From assembly GCA_018675395.1 (NCBI GenBank), contig JABGYE010000060.1, positions 1-12,783 of the forward strand: DNA of 12,783 bases, given 5' to 3'. This stretch comes from EC70 sp018675395. GTDB lineage: Bacteria; Verrucomicrobiota; Verrucomicrobiia; Verrucomicrobiales; DEV007. A program made the translations under genes and the position numbers. The notes beneath the pieces were generated by a model. That model was given only the letters and a program-made list of their open reading frames with translations, was not told the origin of the DNA and ran no database searches. Of the stretch, positions 1 through 6,663 are shown piece by piece; within the stretch, counting starts at the first letter, position 1; the number at the start of each line of letters is the position of its first letter.

Positions 1-2
1 CA

Positions 3-848
3 AAGCAAAAAGGGCCAGAATATATTCTGGAACCCAATCCGGATGGTCCTGCGATTTCTAAGGACGACCTTAAGAAGCTTGAAGGAAAGGACTCCTTGGA
101 GATACACCAAGACAAGCGTGTGTGGTGGGTAAAGCAAAAGCAGGACAATGTCGAATTTGCTGGAATGCTTGAAGCCACAGATGAAAGTCTAGGAAAGATT
201 CGGACTAAACTCGATGAACTCGGATTAGCTGAAAACACCATAGTCATCTTCACGGCCGACAACGGCGGCATGTCCGCTTCGAACCAGTATCGAGGAATCA
301 ATCATCCTAGAAAACAGCTTAATAGTCGCTTTGCTTCATCCAATCTTCCCTTACGAGGTGCTAAAGGATGGAACTATGAAGGCGGTTTGCGTGTGCCCTT
401 GATTGTTCACTGGCCAGGACAAACCCAAGCCAATACCATGTCTCATGCAGTAGTTACCGGAACCGATTACTACCCGACCCTTTTGAGAATGCTAGGCCTG
501 CCTCTCTTGCCCAAGCAACATGTAGACGGAAAAAGTTTTGTGCCTGCCCTTAAGGGTAAAGAGCATGAACGTGGAGCCATTTACTGGCACTTTCCTCACT
601 ACAGTAATCACGGATATCAGAGCCCGGGCGGAGCGATTCGCTTGGGTAACTATAAACTGCTAGAATACTTTGAAAACGGAACCGTCCAATTGTTCGACCT
701 GCAAAACGATCTTGGCGAACAGAACGATCTTTCTAAGTCAAAACCAGAGATTACTAAGAAACTTTTGAAAATGCTGCATGACTGGCGCAAGGAAGTAGAT
801 GCAAAAATGCCGCAAATGAAGACCGCTTCAAATAGCTCCAAGAATTAA
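3..848 (+). CDS. Sulfatase (family S1-type), 3' part only
   Basis: This is the C-terminal 281 residues of a sulfatase that begins left of the window; the frame is open from base 3, so the TTG at 96 is not a real start. The family hydrolyses sulfate esters, commonly on polysaccharides, outside the cytoplasm. Visible family marks are the sequence FTADNGG (the Asp-Asn pair at 258-263, expected metal ligands), LRGAKGWNYEGGLRVP with the conserved Lys, and a typical sulfatase tail (AIYWHFPHY, then IRLGNYKLLEYFENG and LFDLQNDLGEQNDL). The catalytic CxPSR/CxAxR motif that is converted to formylglycine lies upstream and cannot be checked. The protein ends in a short Lys/Ser/Asn-rich tail. The next gene starts 68 bases downstream on the same strand. 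The substrate cannot be told from this part; the neighbours suggest a sulfated glycan. Confidence 0.93.
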   Translation, partial: KQKGPEYILEPNPDGPAISKDDLKKLEGKDSLEIHQDKRVWWVKQKQDNVEFAGMLEATDESLGKIRTKLDELGLAENTIVIFTADNGGMSASNQYRGINHPRKQLNSRFASSNLPLRGAKGWNYEGGLRVPLIVHWPGQTQANTMSHAVVTGTDYYPTLLRMLGLPLLPKQHVDGKSFVPALKGKEHERGAIYWHFPHYSNHGYQSPGGAIRLGNYKLLEYFENGTVQLFDLQNDLGEQNDLSKSKPEITKKLLKMLHDWRKEVDAKMPQMKTASNSSKN

Positions 849-862
849 AATTCATCGAGAGT

Positions 863-892
863 TTGACAGATCAAAAGGATTCTAATCACAAT
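863..892 (+). promoter_or_regulatory. Possible sigma70-like promoter before the LamG gene
   Basis: A perfect TTGACA lies at 863-868, with CACAAT at 887-892 as the best -10 match (4 of 6) at 18-base spacing. It sits in the 68-base gap after the sulfatase stop and 25 bases before the ATG at 917. The -35 is exact but the -10 is weak, so this is only a candidate. Confidence 0.3.
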
Positions 893-916
893 CAATGAAT
901 TCAATTTCTCTTTAGA

Positions 917-1783
917 ATGAAAAAAAATAATATCCTCATCTCATTATTTCGGTTGGTCCTTGTATTACTATTCACTGTTTTAATAACCACAGGTCAATCG
1001 GAAGACTTGTCTCTTAAGACAGCGCTAACATTTTATGCATCCTTTGATAGTGGGACCGATGCTGATATTAGTCGCGGTGATAAGCGGCTTTTCACTCTCA
1101 TTGGCAAAGAGCCTAAGCTTGGGAACAAAACCGAAGGAATGTCACGTATGGTTAAGGGTAGGGGGCTTTCGGGTGATGCTCTATTATTCACTAAACGCAA
1201 TGCCAAGTGGTTGCTATATGATGGTGCCAAGAATTTTCATTTTGCAGAAAAAAACTGGAGCGGTAGCGTTTCGTTTTGGCTGAAAGTTGATCCAATCAAT
1301 GGACTAGATCCCGGTTATGTTGATCCGATTCAAATTACACCCAACACCTGGAACGACGCTTCGTTTTTCGTGGACTTCGCCAAGGATGGCAATCCTCGGT
1401 CCTTCCGGCTCGGAGCATTCGCTGACAAATCGGTCTGGAATCCTGAAAATAAGGATATCCCGGAACCACAAAGGCCATTAGTCCCAGCCAAATCTAATCC
1501 ATTCAGTAGCGACAAATGGACTCATGTTGCCTTCACCTGGGAAAATTTTAACACTGGAAAAAAAGATAGTGTGGCGACTCTCTATCTCAATGGAAAAAAT
1601 GAAGGAGTTATTACCGAATGGAATCAAAAATTCTCATGGACAGGCAAACCTCACCGTATTCTTATTGGTTTAAATTACATGGGTTTGTTTGATGAACTTG
1701 CCTGCTTCAACCGAGCCCTCTCATCAAAGGAGATCAAGCGTATATTTGATCACCAAAAAAGCCTTAATGAATTAATAAGATAA
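917..1783 (+). CDS. Secreted LamG-domain (concanavalin A-like) protein
   Basis: This 288-residue exported protein has a single LamG-type beta-sandwich. Residues 1-28 form a signal peptide (MKKNN, then a long hydrophobic run to about TTGQS). The fold is visible from ALTFYASFD near residue 36, through WSGSVSFWLKVD (114-125), KWTHVAFTWENF (200-211) and TLYLNGKNEG (221-230), to the classic closing motif FDELACFNRALSSKEI (258-273). Such domains bind carbohydrate or act as spacers in planctomycete and verrucomicrobial secreted proteins; no catalytic domain is attached here. It follows the sulfatase on the same strand and could act as a free-standing glycan-binding partner, which is inference. No clear ribosome binding site precedes the ATG, but the signal peptide starts exactly there, which supports the start. 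Confidence 0.85.
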   Translation: MKKNNILISLFRLVLVLLFTVLITTGQSEDLSLKTALTFYASFDSGTDADISRGDKRLFTLIGKEPKLGNKTEGMSRMVKGRGLSGDALLFTKRNAKWLLYDGAKNFHFAEKNWSGSVSFWLKVDPINGLDPGYVDPIQITPNTWNDASFFVDFAKDGNPRSFRLGAFADKSVWNPENKDIPEPQRPLVPAKSNPFSSDKWTHVAFTWENFNTGKKDSVATLYLNGKNEGVITEWNQKFSWTGKPHRILIGLNYMGLFDELACFNRALSSKEIKRIFDHQKSLNELIR

Positions 1784-1786
1784 ATC

Positions 1787-1810
1787 ATACCTCTTTATTT
1801 AAAGAGGTAT
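1787..1810. terminator. Perfect hairpin between convergent genes, likely bidirectional terminator
   Basis: ATACCTCTTT (1787-1796) and AAAGAGGTAT (1801-1810) are exact reverse complements around a 4-base ATTT loop. The hairpin starts 3 bases after the LamG stop and lies 57 bases from the stop of the minus-strand DUF1080 gene. Neither side has a clean T-tract, so the position between converging genes is the main argument for a terminator. Confidence 0.6.
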
Positions 1811-1867
1811 CAAAATTGGATTACGGCGATAATATCAGGGAGTTGAAGTGAATAGCAATCAACTCTC

Positions 1868-2647
1868 CTAATCTAGAGGCAGTAACTCTACCTTGCGAAA
1901 TTCGCAGGAATGACTCTCGCTCTGCAAAGAGATCGTTCCGCTTTCGAGCTTGGTTCCATCGTCTAAATGGGGATGTTGATACTCAAGAACTACTTTTCCT
2001 TCAACGATGTGTTTGAAGCTTTTTGATCCGTCCACAATCACCTCTGCAGTCACCCACTGGTCACCATGGTAAGTTTTTGATTTGGAATTTATACAGTGCC
2101 TTTTGAGCGGCTTCTCATTCATAATAACGTCCGTACCCGGTGTGCAAAGGTTAAGAGTTGAGCGTTTCCCCTCACCCTTACCACCGAGCAATTGTACCTC
2201 GATCGAATTTGGGAAATCTTGATCGATCTTCATCGTTTTGGGATTTTGCCCGTGTAGCATGAGGCCACTGTTACGATACGCCCATCCAGGACCGCCCTTC
2301 AACTGTTCCCCTAGGAACCGATATTCCACACGAAGACGATACCTGGAGTACGGAGTCTTGTAAAAGAGGTGTCCAAAGGTCTGATTAAACTCATCGTATT
2401 TTTTGTAATTGACCTTGATGACTCCGTCAGCGACCAGGAATGTGTTGCGTTTGTCTTCTCCAAGCTTTTCGTAGCGAATCTTGGGCGTCCAACCAGTCAA
2501 GTCCTTGCCGTTGAAGAGCTGAATCCACTTCTCATTTTTTCCATCTTCGAGAAACTTACTTTTCTTCTTTTCATCAGCTAAGGTGGGAAGTGAAAAGACT
2601 ATTACTAAGGTTGCTGAGAAGATAAATATGAGTGAGAATAATTTCAT
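1868..2647 (-). CDS. Secreted DUF1080 protein (3-keto-disaccharide hydrolase-like)
   Basis: This 259-residue protein has a signal peptide (residues 1-24, ending near PTLADE) followed by one DUF1080 jelly-roll domain. Typical marks are WIQLFNGKDLTGW (41-53), FLVADGVIKV (70-79), YRLRVEYRF (103-111), NSGLMLHGQ (126-134), NSIEVQLLGG (147-156) and the closing SGTISLQSESHSCEFRKVEL (236-255). Pfam names this family 3-keto-disaccharide hydrolase; members are linked to cleavage of glycosides oxidised at C3, and the family is greatly expanded in Planctomycetota and Verrucomicrobiota. The length is normal for a stand-alone domain. It converges on the LamG gene and is divergent from the metallophosphoesterase gene, with a 59-base gap. 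It is the only minus-strand gene of the left cluster. The substrate is unknown. The weak upstream region shows no clear Shine-Dalgarno site. Confidence 0.9.
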   Translation of the reverse strand: MKLFSLIFIFSATLVIVFSLPTLADEKKKSKFLEDGKNEKWIQLFNGKDLTGWTPKIRYEKLGEDKRNTFLVADGVIKVNYKKYDEFNQTFGHLFYKTPYSRYRLRVEYRFLGEQLKGGPGWAYRNSGLMLHGQNPKTMKIDQDFPNSIEVQLLGGKGEGKRSTLNLCTPGTDVIMNEKPLKRHCINSKSKTYHGDQWVTAEVIVDGSKSFKHIVEGKVVLEYQHPHLDDGTKLESGTISLQSESHSCEFRKVELLPLD

Positions 2648-2648
2648 C

Positions 2649-2678
2649 TTTAAAACTTAGAAGTAGCCCAATTTTAAT
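2649..2678 (+). promoter_or_regulatory. Possible promoter in divergent gap
   Basis: TTTAAA (2649-2654) and TTTAAT (2673-2678; 5 of 6 to TATAAT) are separated by 18 bases in the 59-base gap between the divergent DUF1080 and metallophosphoesterase genes. The spacing to the ATG at 2707 is reasonable. The -35 is weak, so confidence is low. Confidence 0.25.
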
Positions 2679-2706
2679 ACAAGCTATTTGCAAAAACTTC
2701 CCGGAT

Positions 2707-3615
2707 ATGTCGAAAACAATATTTAAAATTATTTCGCAATGCACACTTGTGTTAATTTGTACGTGTTCCCTAACCGCAGAAAATGACCCTGCAAGTAAGC
2801 CTCTATTCCGCTTCGGAGCCGTTGCGGACTGCCAATACTGCAACCAAACAAGCGGCGTTAGAAAATATAGCCTTTCACCTCAAAAACTCCGTGATTGTGT
2901 CGAGCACTACAACAAGCTGGACTTGGCTTTCGTGATTCATCTTGGTGATTTCATTGATCGAGACTTCAAGAGCTTCGCCACAGTCACACCCATCTACAAC
3001 CGTCTTAAGGCGCCTCACTATCATGTATTGGGAAATCATGATTTTTCCGTAACTGATGATAAGAAAGCACTAGTGCCAGCTCAACTCGGGCTTAAGGACC
3101 GCTATTATGATTTTACCCACAAAGGGTGGCGCTTTCTGGCACTGGACGGCAATGATGTGAGCCTCCACGCCTATCCTAAGAACGATCCGCGAACAAAGGC
3201 CGCTGCTGACTTCCACCGTAGCCTCAAAGCCGGTACCCCGAACTGGAATGGAGCCGTTGGAAAAAAACAGCTAAAATGGATAAAAGACAAACTCGAAGAA
3301 GCCACAACAAACGACGAAAAAGTAATTCTATTTTGCCATTTTCCCATCCACCCAGCAAACGTTCATAACCTCTGGAACGCGAATGTACTCACAGAATTAT
3401 TGAGTAATTATTCCTGCGTTGTGGCCTATATAAATGGCCACAACCACGAAGGCAACTACGGAACCAAAGACAAGATCCATTACCTAACCCTCAAGGGCAT
3501 GGTCAACACCACAGAAAACGCCTACTCAATAATCGAAGTTCACAAGGACCAACTATTACTAAAAGGTGTAGGGCGGCAGGAGGACCGGGAAATGCGTTTG
3601 CCAGCAAATGAATGA
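2707..3615 (+). CDS. Exported metallophosphoesterase, ADP-ribose/CDP-alcohol diphosphatase (ADPRM)-like
   Basis: I place the start at the ATG at 2707 (302 residues), because the signal peptide (MSKTIFKIIS... to about SLTA) begins there; the longer frame from a GTG at 2632 would overlap the divergent gene. All dimetal phosphoesterase motifs are present: DCQ (41-43, a D-x-Q form), GDFID (80-84), GNHD (109-112), CHFPIH (210-215) and GHNH (244-247). D-x-Q instead of D-x-H, the NGAVGKKQLKWI segment before the third motif, and the ending LLLKGVGRQEDREM match, from memory, the eukaryotic Mn-dependent ADPRM family, which cleaves ADP-ribose, CDP-alcohols and similar pyrophosphates. Those enzymes are cytosolic; this one carries a signal peptide. 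The next gene starts 24 bases after its stop, so the two are probably co-transcribed. The substrate is open; a periplasmic nucleotide-linked diphosphate or phosphodiester is an inference. Confidence 0.83.
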   Translation: MSKTIFKIISQCTLVLICTCSLTAENDPASKPLFRFGAVADCQYCNQTSGVRKYSLSPQKLRDCVEHYNKLDLAFVIHLGDFIDRDFKSFATVTPIYNRLKAPHYHVLGNHDFSVTDDKKALVPAQLGLKDRYYDFTHKGWRFLALDGNDVSLHAYPKNDPRTKAAADFHRSLKAGTPNWNGAVGKKQLKWIKDKLEEATTNDEKVILFCHFPIHPANVHNLWNANVLTELLSNYSCVVAYINGHNHEGNYGTKDKIHYLTLKGMVNTTENAYSIIEVHKDQLLLKGVGRQEDREMRLPANE

Positions 3616-3638
3616 GTTGAAAGATGCTCGGGGGATAA

Positions 3639-4859
3639 ATGCGATATTTATTAACATTTTTGTTTTGCTTTAAATTGCCGCTTTTAGCAGTGGATAAAGC
3701 AGTTTCATCCAAGCCCATAATGGTTCATTACATGCCATGGTACGCTTCCAAATCTGTTAGTGGCCAATGGGGGTGGCATTGGACCATGGGCCATTTCAAG
3801 CCCGACAATCTGGGATCCAAAGGTAAGCGCGAACTAGCCTCGCATTACAGACCATTGATCGGAGCCTATGACTCCAATGACTCGGACTTACTAGAATGCC
3901 AGGTTCTCCTTATGAAGTTTGCCGGTATCAATGGAGTCATTATTGACTGGTATGGTACTGAGAATTTCCGAGACTACGCGACCATTCATCGCAATTCACT
4001 GAACTTAATTAAATACATTAAAAAAGCCGGACTCAATTTCGCCATTTGTTATGAAGACCAGTCCGTCAAACATATGATCAATGGGGGCAAAATTACAAAA
4101 GATCAGGACTTAGCTTACGCTAAAAAAGAATTTCATTGGATGGAAAAGAACTTTTTTGCTGATCCAGCATATATGCAAATCAAAGAAAAACCGATCCTGC
4201 TCATATTTGGGCCACAACACTTCAAAAAGGATCAGTGGGCTCATATCCTCGGCGGCCTCTCAAATAAACCACAACTGTTCACGCTCCCTCATTTAAAGGA
4301 TCAAATCAATGGAGCGGGCGAATTCGGCTGGCCCCCTGTACATGGCGGTAAAAAAATAAGCCCTAAAGTATGGCAGCAATACCTACAAAGTCTCTATGCA
4401 AAAGGTAAAAAAAATCAATCGACTATCGCTTCTGTGTTCCCTCAGTTTCATGATATCTACCATAAGGCAGGCGTACACAAAAGCTATGGTTACCTCGGCT
4501 CCCAGAATGGAAAGACTTTCGATCAGACTCTTGAAATGGCATTACAAAGTAATTCTGAATTAATTCAGATCGCTACTTGGAATGATTATGGAGAAGGAAC
4601 GATGATTGAACCAACTAAAGAATTTGCCTACCGATACCTCGAAAAACTCCAGAGCTTATTCTCTAACGATAAAAAAATTTCCTATGCCCCAAGTGATCTA
4701 CGATTACCTATAAATCTGTATCAACTCCGCAAACATTATAACGGCAATATAGAAATCACGGCACAACTGAACCGCGCATCAAAATTACTCTTCGATTCCA
4801 AAGCCCAAGAAGCTACCACGATCCTGCTCAAATATATCCCGGCTCTAATACAAAAGTAA
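3639..4859 (+). CDS. Exported GH99/GH71-like glycoside hydrolase
   Basis: This 406-residue protein has a short signal peptide (residues 1-17) and a GH99/GH71-like TIM barrel. Visible family marks are PIMVHYMPWYAS (26-37), WGWHW (44-48), HYRPLIGAYDSNDSDLLECQ (69-88), GINGVIIDWYG (96-106), NFAICYEDQ (133-141), KPILLIFG (184-191) and ATWNDYGEGTMIEP (312-325). Characterised GH99 enzymes are endo-acting alpha-mannosidases or mannanases with an N-E-W-x-E-G-T-x-I-E motif carrying the two catalytic Glu. Here the segment reads N315-D316-Y-G-E319-G-T-M-I-E324, so the first Glu is Asp and the second is kept. A C-terminal extension of about 70 residues is helical in character. GGGGA at 3631-3635 is a plausible ribosome binding site 3 bases before the ATG. 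It follows the ADPRM-like gene closely. The exact substrate is not readable from sequence. Confidence 0.82.
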   Translation: MRYLLTFLFCFKLPLLAVDKAVSSKPIMVHYMPWYASKSVSGQWGWHWTMGHFKPDNLGSKGKRELASHYRPLIGAYDSNDSDLLECQVLLMKFAGINGVIIDWYGTENFRDYATIHRNSLNLIKYIKKAGLNFAICYEDQSVKHMINGGKITKDQDLAYAKKEFHWMEKNFFADPAYMQIKEKPILLIFGPQHFKKDQWAHILGGLSNKPQLFTLPHLKDQINGAGEFGWPPVHGGKKISPKVWQQYLQSLYAKGKKNQSTIASVFPQFHDIYHKAGVHKSYGYLGSQNGKTFDQTLEMALQSNSELIQIATWNDYGEGTMIEPTKEFAYRYLEKLQSLFSNDKKISYAPSDLRLPINLYQLRKHYNGNIEITAQLNRASKLLFDSKAQEATTILLKYIPALIQK

Positions 4860-4879
4860 TTAAAGACTTTGATCCAGAT

Positions 4880-4902
4880 TATACTTTGTGATACAAAGTA
4901 TA
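4880..4902. promoter_or_regulatory. Perfect palindrome touching the start codon of the small membrane protein
   Basis: TATACTTTGT (4880-4889) and ACAAAGTATA (4893-4902) are exact reverse complements around GAT. The element ends one base before the ATG at 4904 and begins 20 bases after the stop of the GH99-like gene. It occupies the whole region where a Shine-Dalgarno site would lie. It may be an operator, an RNA hairpin controlling translation, or part of a terminator for the upstream gene; there is no T-tract. Confidence 0.5.
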
Positions 4903-4903
4903 A

Positions 4904-5191
4904 ATGCTTAACCTTTTAGTAAGAAAATGGATTCTCGCCACGGGGATTGTATTTTTAGTCTTACTGGTCTTCACTTTTGCGCTGCAAGACAAAGCCATGT
5001 TCATTTGGGACATCATTATGAATTCGTGGTTTCCGATATGCCAAGCTTTAACCCCAATAGAGTGGCAAACTAAGGGTAATATTCTGCTCGGGCTAATGTG
5101 GTTCGTTTCCGGTTTAGTAGTTTATTCAATAGCAGTTAGTGCAATTTTTATTTTTATTTCAGATCTTGTAAAAAAAGTTTTTGCTAAATAG
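4904..5191 (+). CDS. Small membrane protein, two transmembrane helices, unknown function
   Basis: This 95-residue protein belongs to no family I recognise. Two hydrophobic segments are clear: about residues 10-27 (ILATGIVFLVLLVFTFAL) and about 59-87 (from ILLGLMWFVSG to IFIFISDL). They are joined by an amphipathic, Trp-rich stretch (MFIWDIIMNSW, TPIEWQTKG). A basic tail (VKKVFAK) and a basic N-terminus (VRKW) suggest both ends face the cytoplasm. It lies alone, 44 bases after the GH99-like stop and 157 bases before the DUF1552 start, and is preceded by the palindrome at 4880-4902. The composition is that of a real inner-membrane protein, but with no conserved family the gene call is moderate. 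Confidence 0.6.
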   Translation: MLNLLVRKWILATGIVFLVLLVFTFALQDKAMFIWDIIMNSWFPICQALTPIEWQTKGNILLGLMWFVSGLVVYSIAVSAIFIFISDLVKKVFAK

Positions 5192-5287
5192 TGCACATCA
5201 TGAACCTAAGAAGTTTTCTCTAAAATCAGCATAAATTGATCTCTTTTAACGTGGTTCATATTTAGGGTTTTAAGAAAACATATAGAA

Positions 5288-5316
5288 TTGGCAAGAACCC
5301 TCATTGTGAGTATATT
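5288..5316 (+). promoter_or_regulatory. Sigma70-like promoter for the DUF1552 operon
   Basis: TTGGCA (5288-5293) and TATATT (5311-5316) each match the consensus at 5 of 6 bases, with the ideal 17-base spacer. Transcription would start near 5323, about 26 bases before the ATG at 5349. It lies in the 157-base gap upstream of three same-strand genes and is the best promoter match I found in the window. Confidence 0.6.
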
Positions 5317-5348
5317 TGTTAGGGAGATTTTATTAATCTTGAAGTACG

Positions 5349-6605
5349 ATGAAAATGGAAAGACGACGATTTTTAAAGGGTGCAGGAGTTGCAATCGCAT
5401 TACCGATGATGGAATCCCTGATGCCGAAAGCAAAAGGAGCGGTTAATAAAAAACCGGTAAAAAGATTCGTATGTCTTTCTAACAACTATGGAGTCTACCA
5501 GAAAGCTTTCTTTCCGGATCCCAAGCAAGCAGGAAAAAACTATGACATTCCTGAAACACTAAAACCTCTAGAAAAACACCGCAACGACTTCACAACCTTT
5601 TCGAACCTAGATCATGGCTTCACGGGCGGTCACCAGGGAGTACCTGTCTTTCTTAGCGGGGTACGTCCAGTACTGGCTCATAATTATGATGAAGGAAATA
5701 TTAGCCTAGACCAGAAACTTGCCGAATATCATGGAGCTGCCACACGGTTCCCCTCAATGACGCTCGGAGTCAGGGAACGTAACCTTCTAAGCTTTACCCG
5801 CACAGGCGTTCAGGTACCCAATGTCAGTATGCAACAAGCTTACCGTGCTATGTTTTTTGAAGACAGTGCCGAAAAGAAAATTTCACAAGCAGATCGATTC
5901 AAGCGGCACAATAGCATTCTCGACGTCGTCATGGGTCAAGCCAAGTCCTTGAATAAAGAACTCGGCAAGCAGGATCAGGAAAAGCTCGAAGAATATCTTG
6001 GCTCAGTACGTAGCCTTGAGAAAAAAATCTCTCAGCAAGAACCTTGGCTAAATAAGCCAAAGCCAAAGACAGATGTGGCTGAGCCTAAGCCCGGAAATGG
6101 AACAGAGGAACAACTCAAAGCCATGATTGAAATCATTGCCCTAGCCCTTCAGACCGACTCGACCCGGGCAATTACCTGCTCTAGTGGATTTGCCAACGGC
6201 GACTTCGGGCTCAACGGAGGTTATCATGGTTTCTCGCATCATGGAGAACGGGACGAACCAGTAGCAGCATTGAAAAAAATCGAGGGATTCCAAATTTCCA
6301 TGATGGCCTACCTGATCGACCTCTTAAAGAAACAGGAGGACCCTATTAATGGAGGCACCCTATTTGATAACACTTCAATCCTTTATGGATGCGGTATGGC
6401 AGCTGGAACTCACCAGACAAAAAATCTTCCTCTCGTCTTGGCCGGTGGTAGCTTCAAGCATGGAGAACATAAGGTCTACCCAATGCCAGATCCGGAACGT
6501 ATGCCTGCTGCGAATTTATTACTTTCCATACTCCAACAAAGCGGCTTAGAAATAGACCGTTTCGGCTCAAGTACTGGTCCACTGACTGGTCTCGAGTGGT
6601 CTTGA
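5349..6605 (+). CDS. Tat-exported DUF1552 protein
   Basis: This 418-residue protein starts with a twin-arginine signal (RRRFLKG at residues 5-11, then the hydrophobic AGVAIALPM), so it is exported folded. The body fits DUF1552 along its full length: RFVCLSNNYGVY near residue 39, HGFTGGHQGVPVFLSG (89-104), ISLDQKLAEYHG (118-129), SMTLGV (136-141), a charged helical middle (about 205-250), GGYHGFSHHGERDE (290-303), and LYGCGMAAGTHQTKNLPLVLAGG (345-367). This family is almost always encoded next to a DUF1592-type cytochrome-like protein, as here (58-base gap). The His-rich GYHGFSHHG and GTHQTKNLP segments resemble metal-site regions of alkaline-phosphatase/sulfatase-like relatives such as DUF1501; that is inference, and the reaction is not known to me. 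A second ATG at 5355 would also give a Tat signal. Confidence 0.9.
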   Translation: MKMERRRFLKGAGVAIALPMMESLMPKAKGAVNKKPVKRFVCLSNNYGVYQKAFFPDPKQAGKNYDIPETLKPLEKHRNDFTTFSNLDHGFTGGHQGVPVFLSGVRPVLAHNYDEGNISLDQKLAEYHGAATRFPSMTLGVRERNLLSFTRTGVQVPNVSMQQAYRAMFFEDSAEKKISQADRFKRHNSILDVVMGQAKSLNKELGKQDQEKLEEYLGSVRSLEKKISQQEPWLNKPKPKTDVAEPKPGNGTEEQLKAMIEIIALALQTDSTRAITCSSGFANGDFGLNGGYHGFSHHGERDEPVAALKKIEGFQISMMAYLIDLLKKQEDPINGGTLFDNTSILYGCGMAAGTHQTKNLPLVLAGGSFKHGEHKVYPMPDPERMPAANLLLSILQQSGLEIDRFGSSTGPLTGLEWS

Positions 6606-6663
6606 TATAGCAAAAGAATTGAACACTGCTAAGGACGCAGAAAAAACGGCAAAATTGCTTATC

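Noticed and set aside
96..98. TTG as the start of the sulfatase
   Set aside because: The frame is open from base 3 and the upstream residues fit the sulfatase family, so this is an internal codon of a gene cut by the window edge.
2632..2706. Longer start (GTG at 2632) for the ADPRM-like gene
   Set aside because: The extra 25 residues have no signal-peptide character, the frame would overlap the divergent DUF1080 start, and a clean signal peptide begins at the ATG at 2707.
2574..2843. Minus-strand frame of 89 residues across the divergent gap
   Set aside because: It overlaps the start regions of two well-supported genes, has no family-like composition and lacks support for its start.
5200..5259. 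Inverted ATGAACC / GGTTCAT in the gap before the DUF1552 gene
   Set aside because: The arms are only 7 bases and lie more than 40 bases apart, so neither a hairpin nor an operator is convincing.
6619..6663. TTG start for the large cytochrome-like gene
   Set aside because: It adds a polar, charged stretch before a typical signal peptide that starts at the ATG at 6664.
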